Below, piece by piece: positions 34,110 to 42,359 of a stretch of DNA of 64,000 bases. The stretch's first letter is position 1; every line of letters starts with the position of its first letter. Made by a program: the position numbers and the translations under genes. Source of the DNA: Arthrobacter sp. MSA 4-2 (GTDB lineage: Bacteria; Actinomycetota; Actinomycetes; Actinomycetales; Micrococcaceae). The stretch spans positions 1 through 64,000 of the forward strand of contig NZ_JAEKGC010000004.1 in the NCBI RefSeq assembly GCF_016405885.1, written 5' to 3'. The notes under the pieces are model-generated. The model was not told the DNA's origin. It ran no database searches and was given only the letters and a program-made list of their open reading frames with translations.

Positions 34110-34261
34110 ACGGAAAGCATAAATTGCGGGCGGGGCGGTGTCTCCGATCCGAACCCTCTGTTACTCGCCTGCGGCTTCGACGATCAGGGTACTTATAGGA
34201 TGGGCAAAGGCAACGACCGCTAAGCAGCCGCCCCGTTAGGTGTGCGGGGGGATGGACTTAC

Positions 34262-35722
34262 ATGACCGAACGTGACTCCGTGTGGAGCGCCGACAGCACG
34301 AACGACACCTACCCCACGAGGGCGAGCCGGCGCCGCCAGTCCCTGCTCGAGGGGGACCCGGGGGCCCGGTGGGAGCCGCTGTCCGCCGATGAGGAGAACG
34401 ACGGCACTCCAGCCGCGTACGGGCCCGAGGCAGCGCCGGACTACGCCCCCTCGATCGCCGCCCGGACGACCGGCACGGTTCCCAACGGCACGGTTCCCTA
34501 CGAGCCGGAACCCTTCGAGTCCGGGCTTTCCGACACCCAGGTGTTTGAGGCCGATCTCTCCGACACCCGAGCATTTGAGCCCCACCTCTCCAACGCCGGA
34601 CCCATCGAGACCGACTCCGCCGACGCCGGAGCGCTTGAGTCCCGGCCCACCGACACGGACCTCCCCGCCGCCGAACCGGGGGAGTCCCGGCCGTTTGAGT
34701 ACGGCCGGCCGCCGCGCGGAGCATCCGGCTCCGAACCCGTGGCGGAGCTTCCCCCGCCTCCGGCCGAGCCTCCGGCCACCCGCCAGCGAGCCTCCGCGGC
34801 GCGGACCGGCCGCCGCTCCTTCCTCACCCCCGACACGGCAGTGGTGCCCGCCGAAACCGGCCTGCGGGGAGCCCTGACCCGTATCGGCGTGCGGATTCCG
34901 CCGTCCGCCGCGGAACTGACGGTGCGCGCGCACACCCGCGCCGTGAGTCAGCATTGGCCCGGCCCGCGGACCATCGCCGTCGTGAACGGCAAGGGAGGGG
35001 CCAACAAGACCCCGACCACCGTCATGCTCGCGGCGGTGTTCGCCCGCAACGGGGGCGGGCCCGTCCTGGCCTGGGACAACAACGAAACCCGCGGCACCCT
35101 TGGGTGGCGGACCGAGCAGGGCCCGCATGAGGCAACCGTGCTCGACCTGCTCCCGCAGACCGGCGCCCTGCTCGCCCCGTCCGCCCAGTCGGCGCTGCTC
35201 GCCCGCTACGTCCACCACCAGACCGAAGACAAGTACGACGTGCTGCGGTCCAAGCCCGACGTGCTGGCCTCCGAGCAGAAGGTCACCTCGCGGGACTTCG
35301 ACGCCCTGCACGAGGTCGCCTCGAAGTACTTCCGGCTCAATGTTGTGGACTCGGGCAACGACGAGACGGCCGAACGGTGGCTGCGCATGCTCCACCACAC
35401 CCACCAGCTGGTCATCGCCACCACCACCCTCGAGGAGCACGCCGAGGCCGGCGCCCTCCTGCTTGAGGCCCTGCGGGCCCGCGGCGGCGACTACGAGCAG
35501 CTTTCCCGCAACGCCGTGGTCATCGTCAGCCAGTCCGACAAGAACGGCACCGCGGCCCAGGCCCAGGCGATTGCCGCAGGCTTCACCGAGCTGGCCCGCA
35601 GCGCCGTCACCATCCCCTTCGACCCCGCCCTGCTGAAGGGCAGGATCCGTTATGGTTCCCTGCGCCCAGCCACCCAGCGGGCCTGGCTCGCCGCGGCGGC
35701 GGCGGTGGCCGAGGGCCTCTGA
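34262..35722 (+). CDS. ParA/MinD-like ATPase with long repeat-rich N-terminus
   Basis: The 486-residue protein has a disordered N-terminal half of about 235 residues, then a SIMIBI ATPase domain. The deviant Walker A is KGGANKT (244-250), in which the usual second glycine before the lysine is Asn. 'VLAWDNNETRGTLGWRTEQGP' (Walker A' region) and 'LNVVDSGNDET' (Walker B) follow, along with 'VIATTTLEEHAEAG'. Residues 85-134 hold five ten-residue repeats. Similar proteins in Arthrobacter are annotated as chromosome-partitioning ATPases, but no parB or parS is beside it. A TAGGAT -10 box lies at 34196-34201, giving a 60-base leader. It may place a cell-envelope or secretion structure. Confidence 0.78.
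   Translation: MTERDSVWSADSTNDTYPTRASRRRQSLLEGDPGARWEPLSADEENDGTPAAYGPEAAPDYAPSIAARTTGTVPNGTVPYEPEPFESGLSDTQVFEADLSDTRAFEPHLSNAGPIETDSADAGALESRPTDTDLPAAEPGESRPFEYGRPPRGASGSEPVAELPPPPAEPPATRQRASAARTGRRSFLTPDTAVVPAETGLRGALTRIGVRIPPSAAELTVRAHTRAVSQHWPGPRTIAVVNGKGGANKTPTTVMLAAVFARNGGGPVLAWDNNETRGTLGWRTEQGPHEATVLDLLPQTGALLAPSAQSALLARYVHHQTEDKYDVLRSKPDVLASEQKVTSRDFDALHEVASKYFRLNVVDSGNDETAERWLRMLHHTHQLVIATTTLEEHAEAGALLLEALRARGGDYEQLSRNAVVIVSQSDKNGTAAQAQAIAAGFTELARSAVTIPFDPALLKGRIRYGSLRPATQRAWLAAAAAVAEGL
34514..34663 (+). repeat. Five 30-base coding repeats in the ParA-like gene
   Basis: Residues 85-134 read as five units of ten with pattern [FIL]E-x2-[LSP]-[SAT]-[DN]-x3: FESGLSDTQV, FEADLSDTRA, FEPHLSNAGP, IETDSADAGA, LESRPTDTDL. 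Acidic and Ser/Thr-rich, they are probably disordered and could be phosphorylated. The units have diverged at base level, so the array is old. Confidence 0.7.
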
Positions 35723-35839
35723 GTCACCGGTTCACCACCGACGGCCGCGGCGGTCCGGGGCGTCGACGGCGTCGCCACGGCCGGTACGGAAGCCTGGACC
35801 GCCCGGGCCCGGGAAAGGGTCGAGGACCCGCCGGTGGCC

Positions 35840-35845
35840 TAAGCT
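35840..35845 (+). promoter_or_regulatory. -10 box (TAAGCT), leaderless type
   Basis: TAAGCT ends six bases before the GTG at 35852. There is no ribosome binding site, which supports the GTG rather than the TTG one codon earlier as the start. Confidence 0.6.
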
Positions 35846-35851
35846 GAATTG

Positions 35852-36775
35852 GTGAATCCCGGTGGACGCTACCTGTGCAGCGGGGTGGCCTGGCACGGCG
35901 AAGTCCCGGCCCTGGTCCTCGCCGACCCGGACGGTGTCCGGACGGACCTGCCGCTGCGGCCGGGCTCCCGGCTCGGCTACCGCACGCTCGGTCCCGCCGG
36001 AGTGCGGTACTGCCTGGGTTCCTACCGGGTCCGCGACGCCGAGTCCCGCACGCACGTGCCCTGCCCGCGGCAGGCCGAGGCCGAGCGGGGCTACCAGTGC
36101 GGTCCCTGCTTCGCCCAGGACGACCTGCGCTTCATGCACGACTTCCACCGCTCGGGCATCGCCCCGGAGGGTCTGAAACGCTACCTCGACGAGCCGCACT
36201 GGCTGTACGTGGCGACCTTCGCCGACGGCGCCACCAAGGTCGGCACCGCCTCGGCCAAGCGCAAGCGCGGGCGGCTCGTGGAGCAGGGCGCCGTCACCGC
36301 CTCGTACGTGGCCCTCGCGGACAACGGGCGGGTGGTGCGCGTCCTCGAGGACGAGGTGACGCGCAGCGTGGGCCTGCCGCAGGCCGTGCGCTCGGCCGCG
36401 AAGGCCGAGGCCCTCCGCCGGCCCCTGCCAAAGGATCGGCTCGCCGGTATCAACACGGGTTTCGCCGACGCGGCCCGGCAGCTGCTGCGGGAGGGGATGG
36501 AGCTCGAGGGTTTCACCGTCGTCACCGAGGAGTTCGACCCGCCGCCGTCGTGGCAGGAGGTGTTGACGGCCGGCGGGGTCCAGCCCTATCCAGGGGACCT
36601 CGAGAGCGGCGACCACGGGTTCGTCGTCGGTCCGCTGCTGGGCTCCTGCGCCCTCGTCAGCCTCGACGGCGCCCCGTTGCGCTTCCTCGCGGACCTGTCC
36701 CGGCTCAAGGGGCGGCGGATCGCACCGGGGGACTACTCGACCGCCGTGCCGGCCGTCCAAGAGTCCCTCTTCTAG
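35852..36775 (+). CDS. DUF2797 family protein
   Basis: The 307-residue protein begins at GTG. It has 'YLCSGVAW', a cysteine set ('YCLGSY', 'HVPCPRQAEAERGYQCGPCFAQDDLRFMHD') that could bind zinc, then 'PHWLYVATFADGATKVGTASAKRKRGRLVEQGA'. The last stretch resembles a GIY-YIG-like fold ('LYVATF...KVGTAS...R..EQGA'). These are the marks of DUF2797. The function of the family is not established; a nucleic-acid-binding or nuclease-like role is possible. It follows the ParA-like gene after 129 bases with its own promoter. Confidence 0.75.
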   Translation: MNPGGRYLCSGVAWHGEVPALVLADPDGVRTDLPLRPGSRLGYRTLGPAGVRYCLGSYRVRDAESRTHVPCPRQAEAERGYQCGPCFAQDDLRFMHDFHRSGIAPEGLKRYLDEPHWLYVATFADGATKVGTASAKRKRGRLVEQGAVTASYVALADNGRVVRVLEDEVTRSVGLPQAVRSAAKAEALRRPLPKDRLAGINTGFADAARQLLREGMELEGFTVVTEEFDPPPSWQEVLTAGGVQPYPGDLESGDHGFVVGPLLGSCALVSLDGAPLRFLADLSRLKGRRIAPGDYSTAVPAVQESLF

Positions 36776-36783
36776 GGTCACGG

Positions 36784-36789
36784 TAGGAT
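36784..36789 (+). promoter_or_regulatory. -10 box (TAGGAT), leaderless type
   Basis: TAGGAT ends six bases before the ATG at 36796. An AAAGG lies between the box and the start, but it would fall upstream of the expected transcription start. Confidence 0.6.
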
Positions 36790-36795
36790 GAAAGG

Positions 36796-37032
36796 ATGCT
36801 CAACACACCCTGGGACACGGGATCGGTGCTCTACCGCAGGCTCCTGATCTCCGCGCTGATCCTCACCGGCGCCGGCATCGCGCTCGCCCTGGCAGGGGCG
36901 GCAGCCGACGCCGAGGCCGCGGTGTTCGCCGCGATGCCGGTGATCGGCGCGGGCCTGCTGTGCCACATCGCCGGCATGGTGGTGCGGACCCGCGACGCCC
37001 GGCGGCGACGGAGCCCCGCAGCGCCCCGCTGA
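36796..37032 (+). CDS. Small two-helix membrane protein
   Basis: The 78-residue product has hydrophobic helices at about residues 14-36 and 41-63 and an Arg-rich cytosolic tail. It is similar in shape to DUF3188-type small membrane proteins, but I am not sure of that name. Its own -10 box suggests an independent leaderless message. It lies 77 bases upstream of the hadA-like gene. Confidence 0.6.
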   Translation: MLNTPWDTGSVLYRRLLISALILTGAGIALALAGAAADAEAAVFAAMPVIGAGLLCHIAGMVVRTRDARRRRSPAAPR

Positions 37033-37109
37033 GCCCCGACCGGCCACCGAGCCGGCCGCTCGATTACGCTTGAATCCAGCCCGCCGTCCGCGAACTCCCG
37101 GAGGACCCC

Positions 37110-37562
37110 ATGACCATCAACCCCGACCTGCAGGGACGCAGCTACCCCGCCGGTGAGGTGTACACCGTGGGGCGCGAAGCGATCCGCGACTTCGCCCGCG
37201 CGGTCAAGGCCACCCATCCCTCCCACTACGACGTCGAAGCGGCCCGGGCCCTCGGGTACGCAGACCTGGTGGCGCCGCCGACGTTCGCCATCATCGTGGC
37301 GCAGCGCGCGGACGCCCAGCTCATCACCGATCCGGGCGCCGGGATCGACTTCTCCCGGGTGGTCCACGCCGACCAGCGCTTCACCCACCACCGGCCCATC
37401 GTCGCCGGGGATGAACTGGTCGCCGCCCTCCACGTCGATTCGGTGCGGGCCATGGGCGGCGGGGCGATGATCACCACGCGCGCCGAAATCTCAACAGTGG
37501 ACGGTGTGCGGACCGCCACGACAACGTCATCCCTGCTCGTCCGGGGAGAGGAGCAGCAGTGA
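37110..37562 (+). CDS. MaoC-like N-terminal hot-dog protein (HadA/UPF0336 type)
   Basis: The 150-residue protein starts at an ATG with GGAGG upstream. It has the non-catalytic hot-dog features: 'YPAGEVYTVGREAIRDFARAVKATHPSHYDVEAARALGYADLVAPPTF', then 'VHADQRFTHHRPIVAGDEL'. It lacks the catalytic Asp-His dyad of hydratases. In mycobacteria HadA pairs with HadB to form a (3R)-hydroxyacyl-ACP dehydratase. Here it overlaps the hadB-like gene by four bases (GTGA). Micrococcaceae make no mycolic acids, so a general acyl-thioester dehydratase is likely. Confidence 0.85.
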   Translation: MTINPDLQGRSYPAGEVYTVGREAIRDFARAVKATHPSHYDVEAARALGYADLVAPPTFAIIVAQRADAQLITDPGAGIDFSRVVHADQRFTHHRPIVAGDELVAALHVDSVRAMGGGAMITTRAEISTVDGVRTATTTSSLLVRGEEQQ

Positions 37563-37999
37563 GCATCCCAGCAGCAGAACTGACCGTCGGGCAGGACATC
37601 GGGTCCGTGACGATTCCGGTGACCCGCCAGGACCTGGTGCGCTACGCCGGGGCCTCCGGGGACTTCAATCCCATCCACTGGAATTCCGACTTCGCCCAGG
37701 GCGTCGGGCTGCCCGGGGTCATCGCCCACGGCATGTTCACCATGGGCGCCGCGGTGCAGCTGGTCACCGACTGGACCGGCGATCCGGGCTCCGTCATCGA
37801 CTACCAGACGCGCTTCACCAGGCCCGTCGTGGTCGCCGACACCACGGCGCAGCCCGGCGTTCCGGGCGCCGTCCTCGAGGTCCGGGGGACCATCGGGGCG
37901 CTGAACCCCGAGGAGGCAACGGCGCGGATCGACCTCACGGTGACCTTTGAGGGCCAGAAGGTCCTCGTGAAGGCCCAGGCCGTGGTGCGCCTTTCATGA
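37559..37999 (+). CDS. MaoC family dehydratase (HadB type)
   Basis: The 146-residue hot-dog protein has the catalytic hydratase motif 'YAGASGDFNPIHWNSDFA' with Asp35 and His40, and 'GVIAHGMFTMG' near residue 57, matching R-specific hydratase/HadB proteins. It is the catalytic partner of the preceding HadA-like protein. Its GTG overlaps the hadA stop and its stop overlaps the murB ATG, so all three are translationally coupled. The hadAB-murB order is typical of Micrococcaceae and related actinobacteria. Confidence 0.88.
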   Translation: MSIPAAELTVGQDIGSVTIPVTRQDLVRYAGASGDFNPIHWNSDFAQGVGLPGVIAHGMFTMGAAVQLVTDWTGDPGSVIDYQTRFTRPVVVADTTAQPGVPGAVLEVRGTIGALNPEEATARIDLTVTFEGQKVLVKAQAVVRLS

Positions 38000-39105
38000 G
38001 CCCGCAGGCGACCGGCACGCCGCTGGCGGACCTCACCACTGCTGGAGTCGGCGGGCCCGCCCGCACGCTCATCGAGGCACGCTCCGAACAGGAGATTATC
38101 GACGCCGTCCGCACCGCCGACGACGCGGGTGAGCCGCTGCTCATCCTGGCCGGCGGCTCGAACCTCGTTATCGCCGATGAAGGCTTCGAGGGCACGGTGG
38201 TCCGCATCGCCTCCGACGGTTTCACCGTGAACGACGACGATGCCACCTGCGGCGGGGTCATGGTTCGGGCGCAGGCCGGGCAGGACTGGGACGAACTTGT
38301 CGAGTACACGGTGAAGCACGCCTTCTCCGGCCTCGAAGCGCTCTCGGGGATCCCCGGCTCCACCGGGGCGACGCCGGTCCAGAACGTCGGCGCGTACGGC
38401 TCCGACGTGTCCCAGACGATCGCCACGGTGCGCACCTGGGACCGGCAAACCTCTGCGGTGAAGAGCTTCACCAACTTCGAACTCCACTTCGGGTACCGGG
38501 ACTCGCTGCTGAAGCAGACGACCGTCACCGGCTCGCCGCGCTATGTGGTCCTCACCGTCGAATTCCAGCTCGCGCTCGGCCGCATGAGCGCACCGGTGAA
38601 GTACGCCGAACTGGCCCGCGCCCTGGGCGTTGAGGTCGGCAAACGGGCCTACGCCAACGACGTGCGCCGCGAGGTGCTCCGGCTGCGCGCGGCCAAGGGA
38701 ATGGTCCTCGATGCGCAGGACCGCGACACCTTCAGCACCGGGTCTTTCTTCACCAACCCGATTGTCGACGCCGCCGCGGCGGCGGGCCTGCCGGAGGACG
38801 CCCCCCGGTACCCGGTTGCGGACCCGGACAAGGTGAAGCTCAGCGCCGCCTGGCTGATCGAGCGTGCCGGTTTCGCCAAGGGCTTCGGGCTGGCCGACGA
38901 CGCCGGGTTCGCCGCGGCGGGCGGGCGGGCCTCGCTGTCGACGAAGCACACCCTGGCGCTGACCAACCGGGGCGGCGCCGCCGCCCGGGACCTGCTGGCC
39001 GTGGCCGGGCTCGTGGCGGACGGGGTTGAGGCGAAGTTCGGCATCCGGCTGCAGCCCGAACCGCTGCTGATCGGGTGCGCGCTCCCGGCGCCCAGCACCC
39101 CCTGA
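37996..39105 (+). CDS. murB: UDP-N-acetylenolpyruvoylglucosamine reductase
   Basis: The 369-residue protein has the MurB FAD domain ('TTAGVGGPARTLIEARSEQEI' at 14, 'PLLILAGGSNLVIADEGF' near 48), 'GLEALSGIPGSTGATPVQNVGAYG' near 112, and the catalytic 'FSTGSFFTNPIV' with the proton-donating Ser near residue 249. It reduces UDP-GlcNAc-enolpyruvate to UDP-MurNAc in peptidoglycan synthesis. Its ATG overlaps the hadB-like stop. Length is normal for the type I MurB of actinobacteria. The region after the stop holds a short tandem repeat and no clear terminator. Confidence 0.95.
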   Translation: MSPQATGTPLADLTTAGVGGPARTLIEARSEQEIIDAVRTADDAGEPLLILAGGSNLVIADEGFEGTVVRIASDGFTVNDDDATCGGVMVRAQAGQDWDELVEYTVKHAFSGLEALSGIPGSTGATPVQNVGAYGSDVSQTIATVRTWDRQTSAVKSFTNFELHFGYRDSLLKQTTVTGSPRYVVLTVEFQLALGRMSAPVKYAELARALGVEVGKRAYANDVRREVLRLRAAKGMVLDAQDRDTFSTGSFFTNPIVDAAAAAGLPEDAPRYPVADPDKVKLSAAWLIERAGFAKGFGLADDAGFAAAGGRASLSTKHTLALTNRGGAAARDLLAVAGLVADGVEAKFGIRLQPEPLLIGCALPAPSTP

Positions 39106-39147
39106 GGGCCGCTACCCGGTACGCCCTGGGCGCGGCTGCGCCGGCGG

Positions 39148-39212
39148 TCTGTAAGCACCGGCCGTCTGTAGGCCCGGCACTCTGTAGGCCCGGCACTCTG
39201 TGAGCCCGGCCG
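39148..39212 (+). repeat. Four tandem 16-17-base repeats after murB
   Basis: Units begin with TCTGT at 39148, 39165, 39181 and 39197. The middle two, TCTGTAGGCCCGGCAC, are identical. The outer two have a few changes. The array lies between murB and the convergent hypothetical gene and contains no reading frame of its own. Confidence 0.7.
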
Positions 39213-39229
39213 GCTGTTGAGAGCCGCGT

Positions 39230-39658
39230 CTACGTGACCGAGGTCCGCCGCGCGTGCTCGGCGGCGGCACGGGTCAGCAGGACGTCGCCCCACTGGGCCT
39301 TCCGGTCCACCAGCTGGCGGGTGCACAGCCACTGCGCCAGACGGGAGGCGAGGCTGATCTGGGCCAGCCGGTCGTGGAAGTCGGCCGCCAGCCAGCGCAC
39401 GCCCAGGAATCCCGGGAGGGCGTGGAGGAGCTCCGCGGCGCCCATCAGGCGCGCATAGGCGGCGTCGGGGGAGAACTGGCGTTCAAGCTCAAGCAGCGCC
39501 GCCGCCTCAGGCGGCAGCGAGCGCGCCCCCTCGCCCTCGAGGTAGGACCTCAGCCCGGCCTCCACGCGCCCGTACCGGATCACCGTTTCCGGGTGCCGGC
39601 CGCGGGCGCTGGCTGCGAAGAAACCGGTCAGGATGCGGTCGACGTCGGTGTGTTCCAT
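39230..39658 (-). CDS. Hypothetical protein, probably helical
   Basis: The 142-residue protein is rich in Ala, Leu and Arg with amphipathic helices through most of its length ('TDVDRILTGFFAASARGRHPETVIRYGRVEAGLRSYLE', 'PPEAAALLELERQF', 'ISLASRLAQWLCTRQLVDRKAQ'). No signal peptide or membrane helix is present. Codon bias fits the window. It lies 49 bases downstream of asd on the same strand and may be in that transcript. I do not recognise the family. Confidence 0.6.
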   Translation of the reverse strand: MEHTDVDRILTGFFAASARGRHPETVIRYGRVEAGLRSYLEGEGARSLPPEAAALLELERQFSPDAAYARLMGAAELLHALPGFLGVRWLAADFHDRLAQISLASRLAQWLCTRQLVDRKAQWGDVLLTRAAAEHARRTSVT

Positions 39659-39707
39659 GCCGGTATTCTGCCTCCGCCCTCTGACAGTTCCACGCGCGGG
39701 GTGCCGG

Positions 39708-40853
39708 CTACAGGTTCCCGGTGCTGATGAGCAGCATCCGGCGCAGCGGCTCGGCCGCGCCCCACAGCAGCTGGTCGCCCACGGTGAACGCGCTGATGTA
39801 CTTCGGGCCCATCTCGAGCTTGCGGATGCGTCCCACGGGGATCTCCAGGGATCCGGTCGCGGCCACCGGGGTCAGTTCGGCCACGGAGGCCTCCTTGGTG
39901 TTGGGCACCACCTTCACCCACTCGTTGTCGGCCGCGATCAGGCGCTCGATCTCCGCCACCGGCAGGTCCTCGGTCAGCTTCAGGGTCAGCGCCTGCGAGT
40001 GCGAGCGCATGGCGCCGATCCGCACGCACAACCCGTCGAAGGGGATCCGCCCGCCGTCGCCGGTTCCCAGGATCTTGTTGGTCTCCGCCCCGGCCTTCCA
40101 TTCCTCGCGGGACTGTCCGTGGCCGAGGTCGGCGTCGATCCATGGGATCACCGAGCCGGCCAGCGGCACCCCGAACTGCGAGGCGTCAAGCTCCGGGTTC
40201 CGCTGCTGGGCCAGCACGGCCCGGTCGATCTCGAGGATGGCCGAGGCCGGGTCGTCGAGGTGGGTGAGCACGCTCGAGTGAAGGGCGCCAAACTGGGTGA
40301 GCAGTTCGCGCATGTGCCGTGCCCCGCCGCCCGAGGCGGCCTGATAGGTCATCGAGGTGCCCCACTCCACCAGTCCGTTGCGGAACAGCCCGCCGAGGCC
40401 CATGAGCATGCAGGAGACGGTGCAGTTGCCGCCGATGAAGTCCTTTACGCCGCTGGCCAGCCCGGCGTCGATGACCGCGCGGTTCACTGGGTCCAGCACG
40501 ATGATCGACTCGGGCTCCATCCGCAGCGTGGAGGCGGCGTCGATCCACAGCCCGTCCCAGCCGGCGTCGCGCAGCTTGGGATGCACCTCCGAGGTGTAGG
40601 CGCCGCCCTGGGCGGTGACGATGATCGGCAGCTTCGCCAGGGTCTCGACGTCGTAGGCGTTCTCGAGCTTCCCGGCGCCCTCGGCGAAGGACGGCGCCGG
40701 TCCGCCCGCGTTGGAGGTGGAGAAGAACACGGGGTTGAACAGGCGGAAATCGCCTTCGTCCTGGAGTCGCTGCATGAGGACGGAGCCGACCATGCCGCGC
40801 CAGCCGACGAAGCCGACGGAGGGCAGGGGGGAGGTGCTTGCTGCGGAGGTCAT
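39708..40853 (-). CDS. asd: Aspartate-semialdehyde dehydrogenase (E. coli type)
   Basis: The 381-residue enzyme has '[18 protein letters not shown]' (13-30), the catalytic Cys144 in '[10 protein letters not shown]', '[18 protein letters not shown]' near residue 174, and '[15 protein letters not shown]' near residue 250. These are nearly the same as the corresponding stretches of E. coli Asd. It reduces aspartyl phosphate to aspartate semialdehyde for lysine, threonine, methionine and diaminopimelate. Most well-studied actinobacteria (Streptomyces, Corynebacterium, Mycobacterium) have the shorter type of about 345 residues, so this form is distinct. Confidence 0.95.
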   Translation of the reverse strand: MTSAASTSPLPSVGFVGWRGMVGSVLMQRLQDEGDFRLFNPVFFSTSNAGGPAPSFAEGAGKLENAYDVETLAKLPIIVTAQGGAYTSEVHPKLRDAGWDGLWIDAASTLRMEPESIIVLDPVNRAVIDAGLASGVKDFIGGNCTVSCMLMGLGGLFRNGLVEWGTSMTYQAASGGGARHMRELLTQFGALHSSVLTHLDDPASAILEIDRAVLAQQRNPELDASQFGVPLAGSVIPWIDADLGHGQSREEWKAGAETNKILGTGDGGRIPFDGLCVRIGAMRSHSQALTLKLTEDLPVAEIERLIAADNEWVKVVPNTKEASVAELTPVAATGSLEIPVGRIRKLEMGPKYISAFTVGDQLLWGAAEPLRRMLLISTGNL

Positions 40854-40929
40854 CCTCCAAGCTTAGGCGAGCCCGGCGTGCGGTGCGGGAACGGTTACGC
40901 CGGCTGTCGGTCCGGCTGGACCCCCTGCC

Positions 40930-41487
40930 TTAGGCCGTTTGGGAGCCGCGCGCCCACAGGCTCAGCCGGTACCGGGTGCCGGAGGTGCTGTCCAGCCAGC
41001 CCCCGGCGGGGCTGACGCCCTTCAGGTCCCACTCCGGGCCAAGCACCGGCGCGTAGGTGTCGCCGTCAGTGTCGGTCTCGATGACGGTGACCACCGCCGC
41101 GTTGGCCTCGGCGACCGCTTCGGCGTACAGTTTCCCGCCGCCGATGATCCAGATCTGCTCCGCGCCCGGTGCCCGCCGCGCCTCGGCGAGCGCGTCCTGG
41201 AGGGAACCGACGACGACGGCGCCCTCAAGCGGGCCGGAGGAGCTCACGACGATGTTGGTGCGGTCCGGCAGCGGGCGGTACTTCGCGGGGAAGGACTCCC
41301 AGGTGCGCCGGCCCATGATGACCGGGTGGCCGGTGGTGATCCTGCGGAAGTGGGTCAGGTCCTCGGGGACATGCCAGGGCATGCCGCCGTCCTTGCCGAT
41401 CACCCCGTCCTCGGTCTGCGCCCAGATCAGGCCGATCACCGGCTCGCCGCCAACGGCGCCGGTCACTGTGACATCGTCGAAGCTCAT
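40930..41487 (-). CDS. folA: Dihydrofolate reductase
   Basis: The ATG at 41487 overlaps the thyA stop (ATGA) and gives 185 residues; the longer open frame is out of context. Motifs: '[34 protein letters not shown]' near 18 with the acidic active-site Glu and substrate-binding segment, '[14 protein letters not shown]' near 54, and '[14 protein letters not shown]' near 112. It regenerates tetrahydrofolate after thymidylate synthesis. An N-terminal extension of about 15 residues precedes the core. Confidence 0.95.
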   Translation of the reverse strand: MSFDDVTVTGAVGGEPVIGLIWAQTEDGVIGKDGGMPWHVPEDLTHFRRITTGHPVIMGRRTWESFPAKYRPLPDRTNIVVSSSGPLEGAVVVGSLQDALAEARRAPGAEQIWIIGGGKLYAEAVAEANAAVVTVIETDTDGDTYAPVLGPEWDLKGVSPAGGWLDSTSGTRYRLSLWARGSQTA

Positions 41488-42308
41488 ACGGCGATCGGAG
41501 CCTTGATCGTGGGGTGGTGCCGGTAGTCGAGCACCTCGAAGTCCTCGAGGGTGTAATCGGAGATGCTCTCCGGGGTGCGGGTGATCCGCAGCCGCGGGTA
41601 GGGGTAGGGCTCGCGGGAGAGCTGCTCGGTGACCTGCTCCACGTGGTTGTCGTAGATGTGCACGTCCCCGCCGGTCCAGATGAACTCCCCGGGCTCCAGC
41701 CCGGCCTGCTGGGCCACCATAAGGGTCAGCAGGGCGTAGGAGGCGATGTTGAACGGAACGCCGAGGAAGGTGTCCGCCGACCGCTGGTACAGCTGGCAGG
41801 ACAGCCGGCCCGGGCCCTCGGGGGAGGGCTCGACGTAGAACTGGAAGAACGCGTGGCACGGGGGAAGGGCCATATTGGAGATCTCCGAGACGTTCCAGGC
41901 CGACACGATGTGCCGCCGGGAGTCGGGATTCGTCTTCAGGCCCTCGATGACGGCGGCAATCTGGTCGATGTGTCCGCCGTCCGGGGTGGGCCAGGAGCGC
42001 CACTGCACCCCGTAGACCGGCCCGAGTTCGCCGTCGGCGTCGGCCCACTCGTCCCAGATGGACACGCCCTGTTCCTGGAGCCAGCGGACGTTCGACTCCC
42101 CGCGCAGGAACCAGAGCAGCTCCAGGGCGACGGATTTGAAGTGCACCCGCTTGGTGGTGATCAGCGGGAAGGACTCGCGCAGGTCGAAGCGAAGCTGGCG
42201 TCCGAAGACGCTGCGGGTTCCGGTGCCGGTCCGGTCGGACTTGGCCGTGCCGTTGGCCATCACATCGCGCAGCAGGTCTTCATACGGGGTGTTCAGGGGT
42301 GTGCTCAC
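41484..42308 (-). CDS. thyA: Thymidylate synthase (ThyA type)
   Basis: The 274-residue enzyme begins at GTG. It has '[19 protein letters not shown]' (25-43), the catalytic Cys151 in '[10 protein letters not shown]', '[20 protein letters not shown]' near residue 175 and 'GDVHIYDNH' near residue 214. It methylates dUMP to dTMP with methylene-tetrahydrofolate, leaving dihydrofolate for the coupled folA product. The two genes overlap by four bases, so they are translated together. Confidence 0.97.
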   Translation of the reverse strand: MSTPLNTPYEDLLRDVMANGTAKSDRTGTGTRSVFGRQLRFDLRESFPLITTKRVHFKSVALELLWFLRGESNVRWLQEQGVSIWDEWADADGELGPVYGVQWRSWPTPDGGHIDQIAAVIEGLKTNPDSRRHIVSAWNVSEISNMALPPCHAFFQFYVEPSPEGPGRLSCQLYQRSADTFLGVPFNIASYALLTLMVAQQAGLEPGEFIWTGGDVHIYDNHVEQVTEQLSREPYPYPRLRITRTPESISDYTLEDFEVLDYRHHPTIKAPIAV

Positions 42309-42359
42309 CGTGCCAGTCTAGCGAGGACCGGCCGGGGCGCCTGCCGGTGCCCCGGCGTG

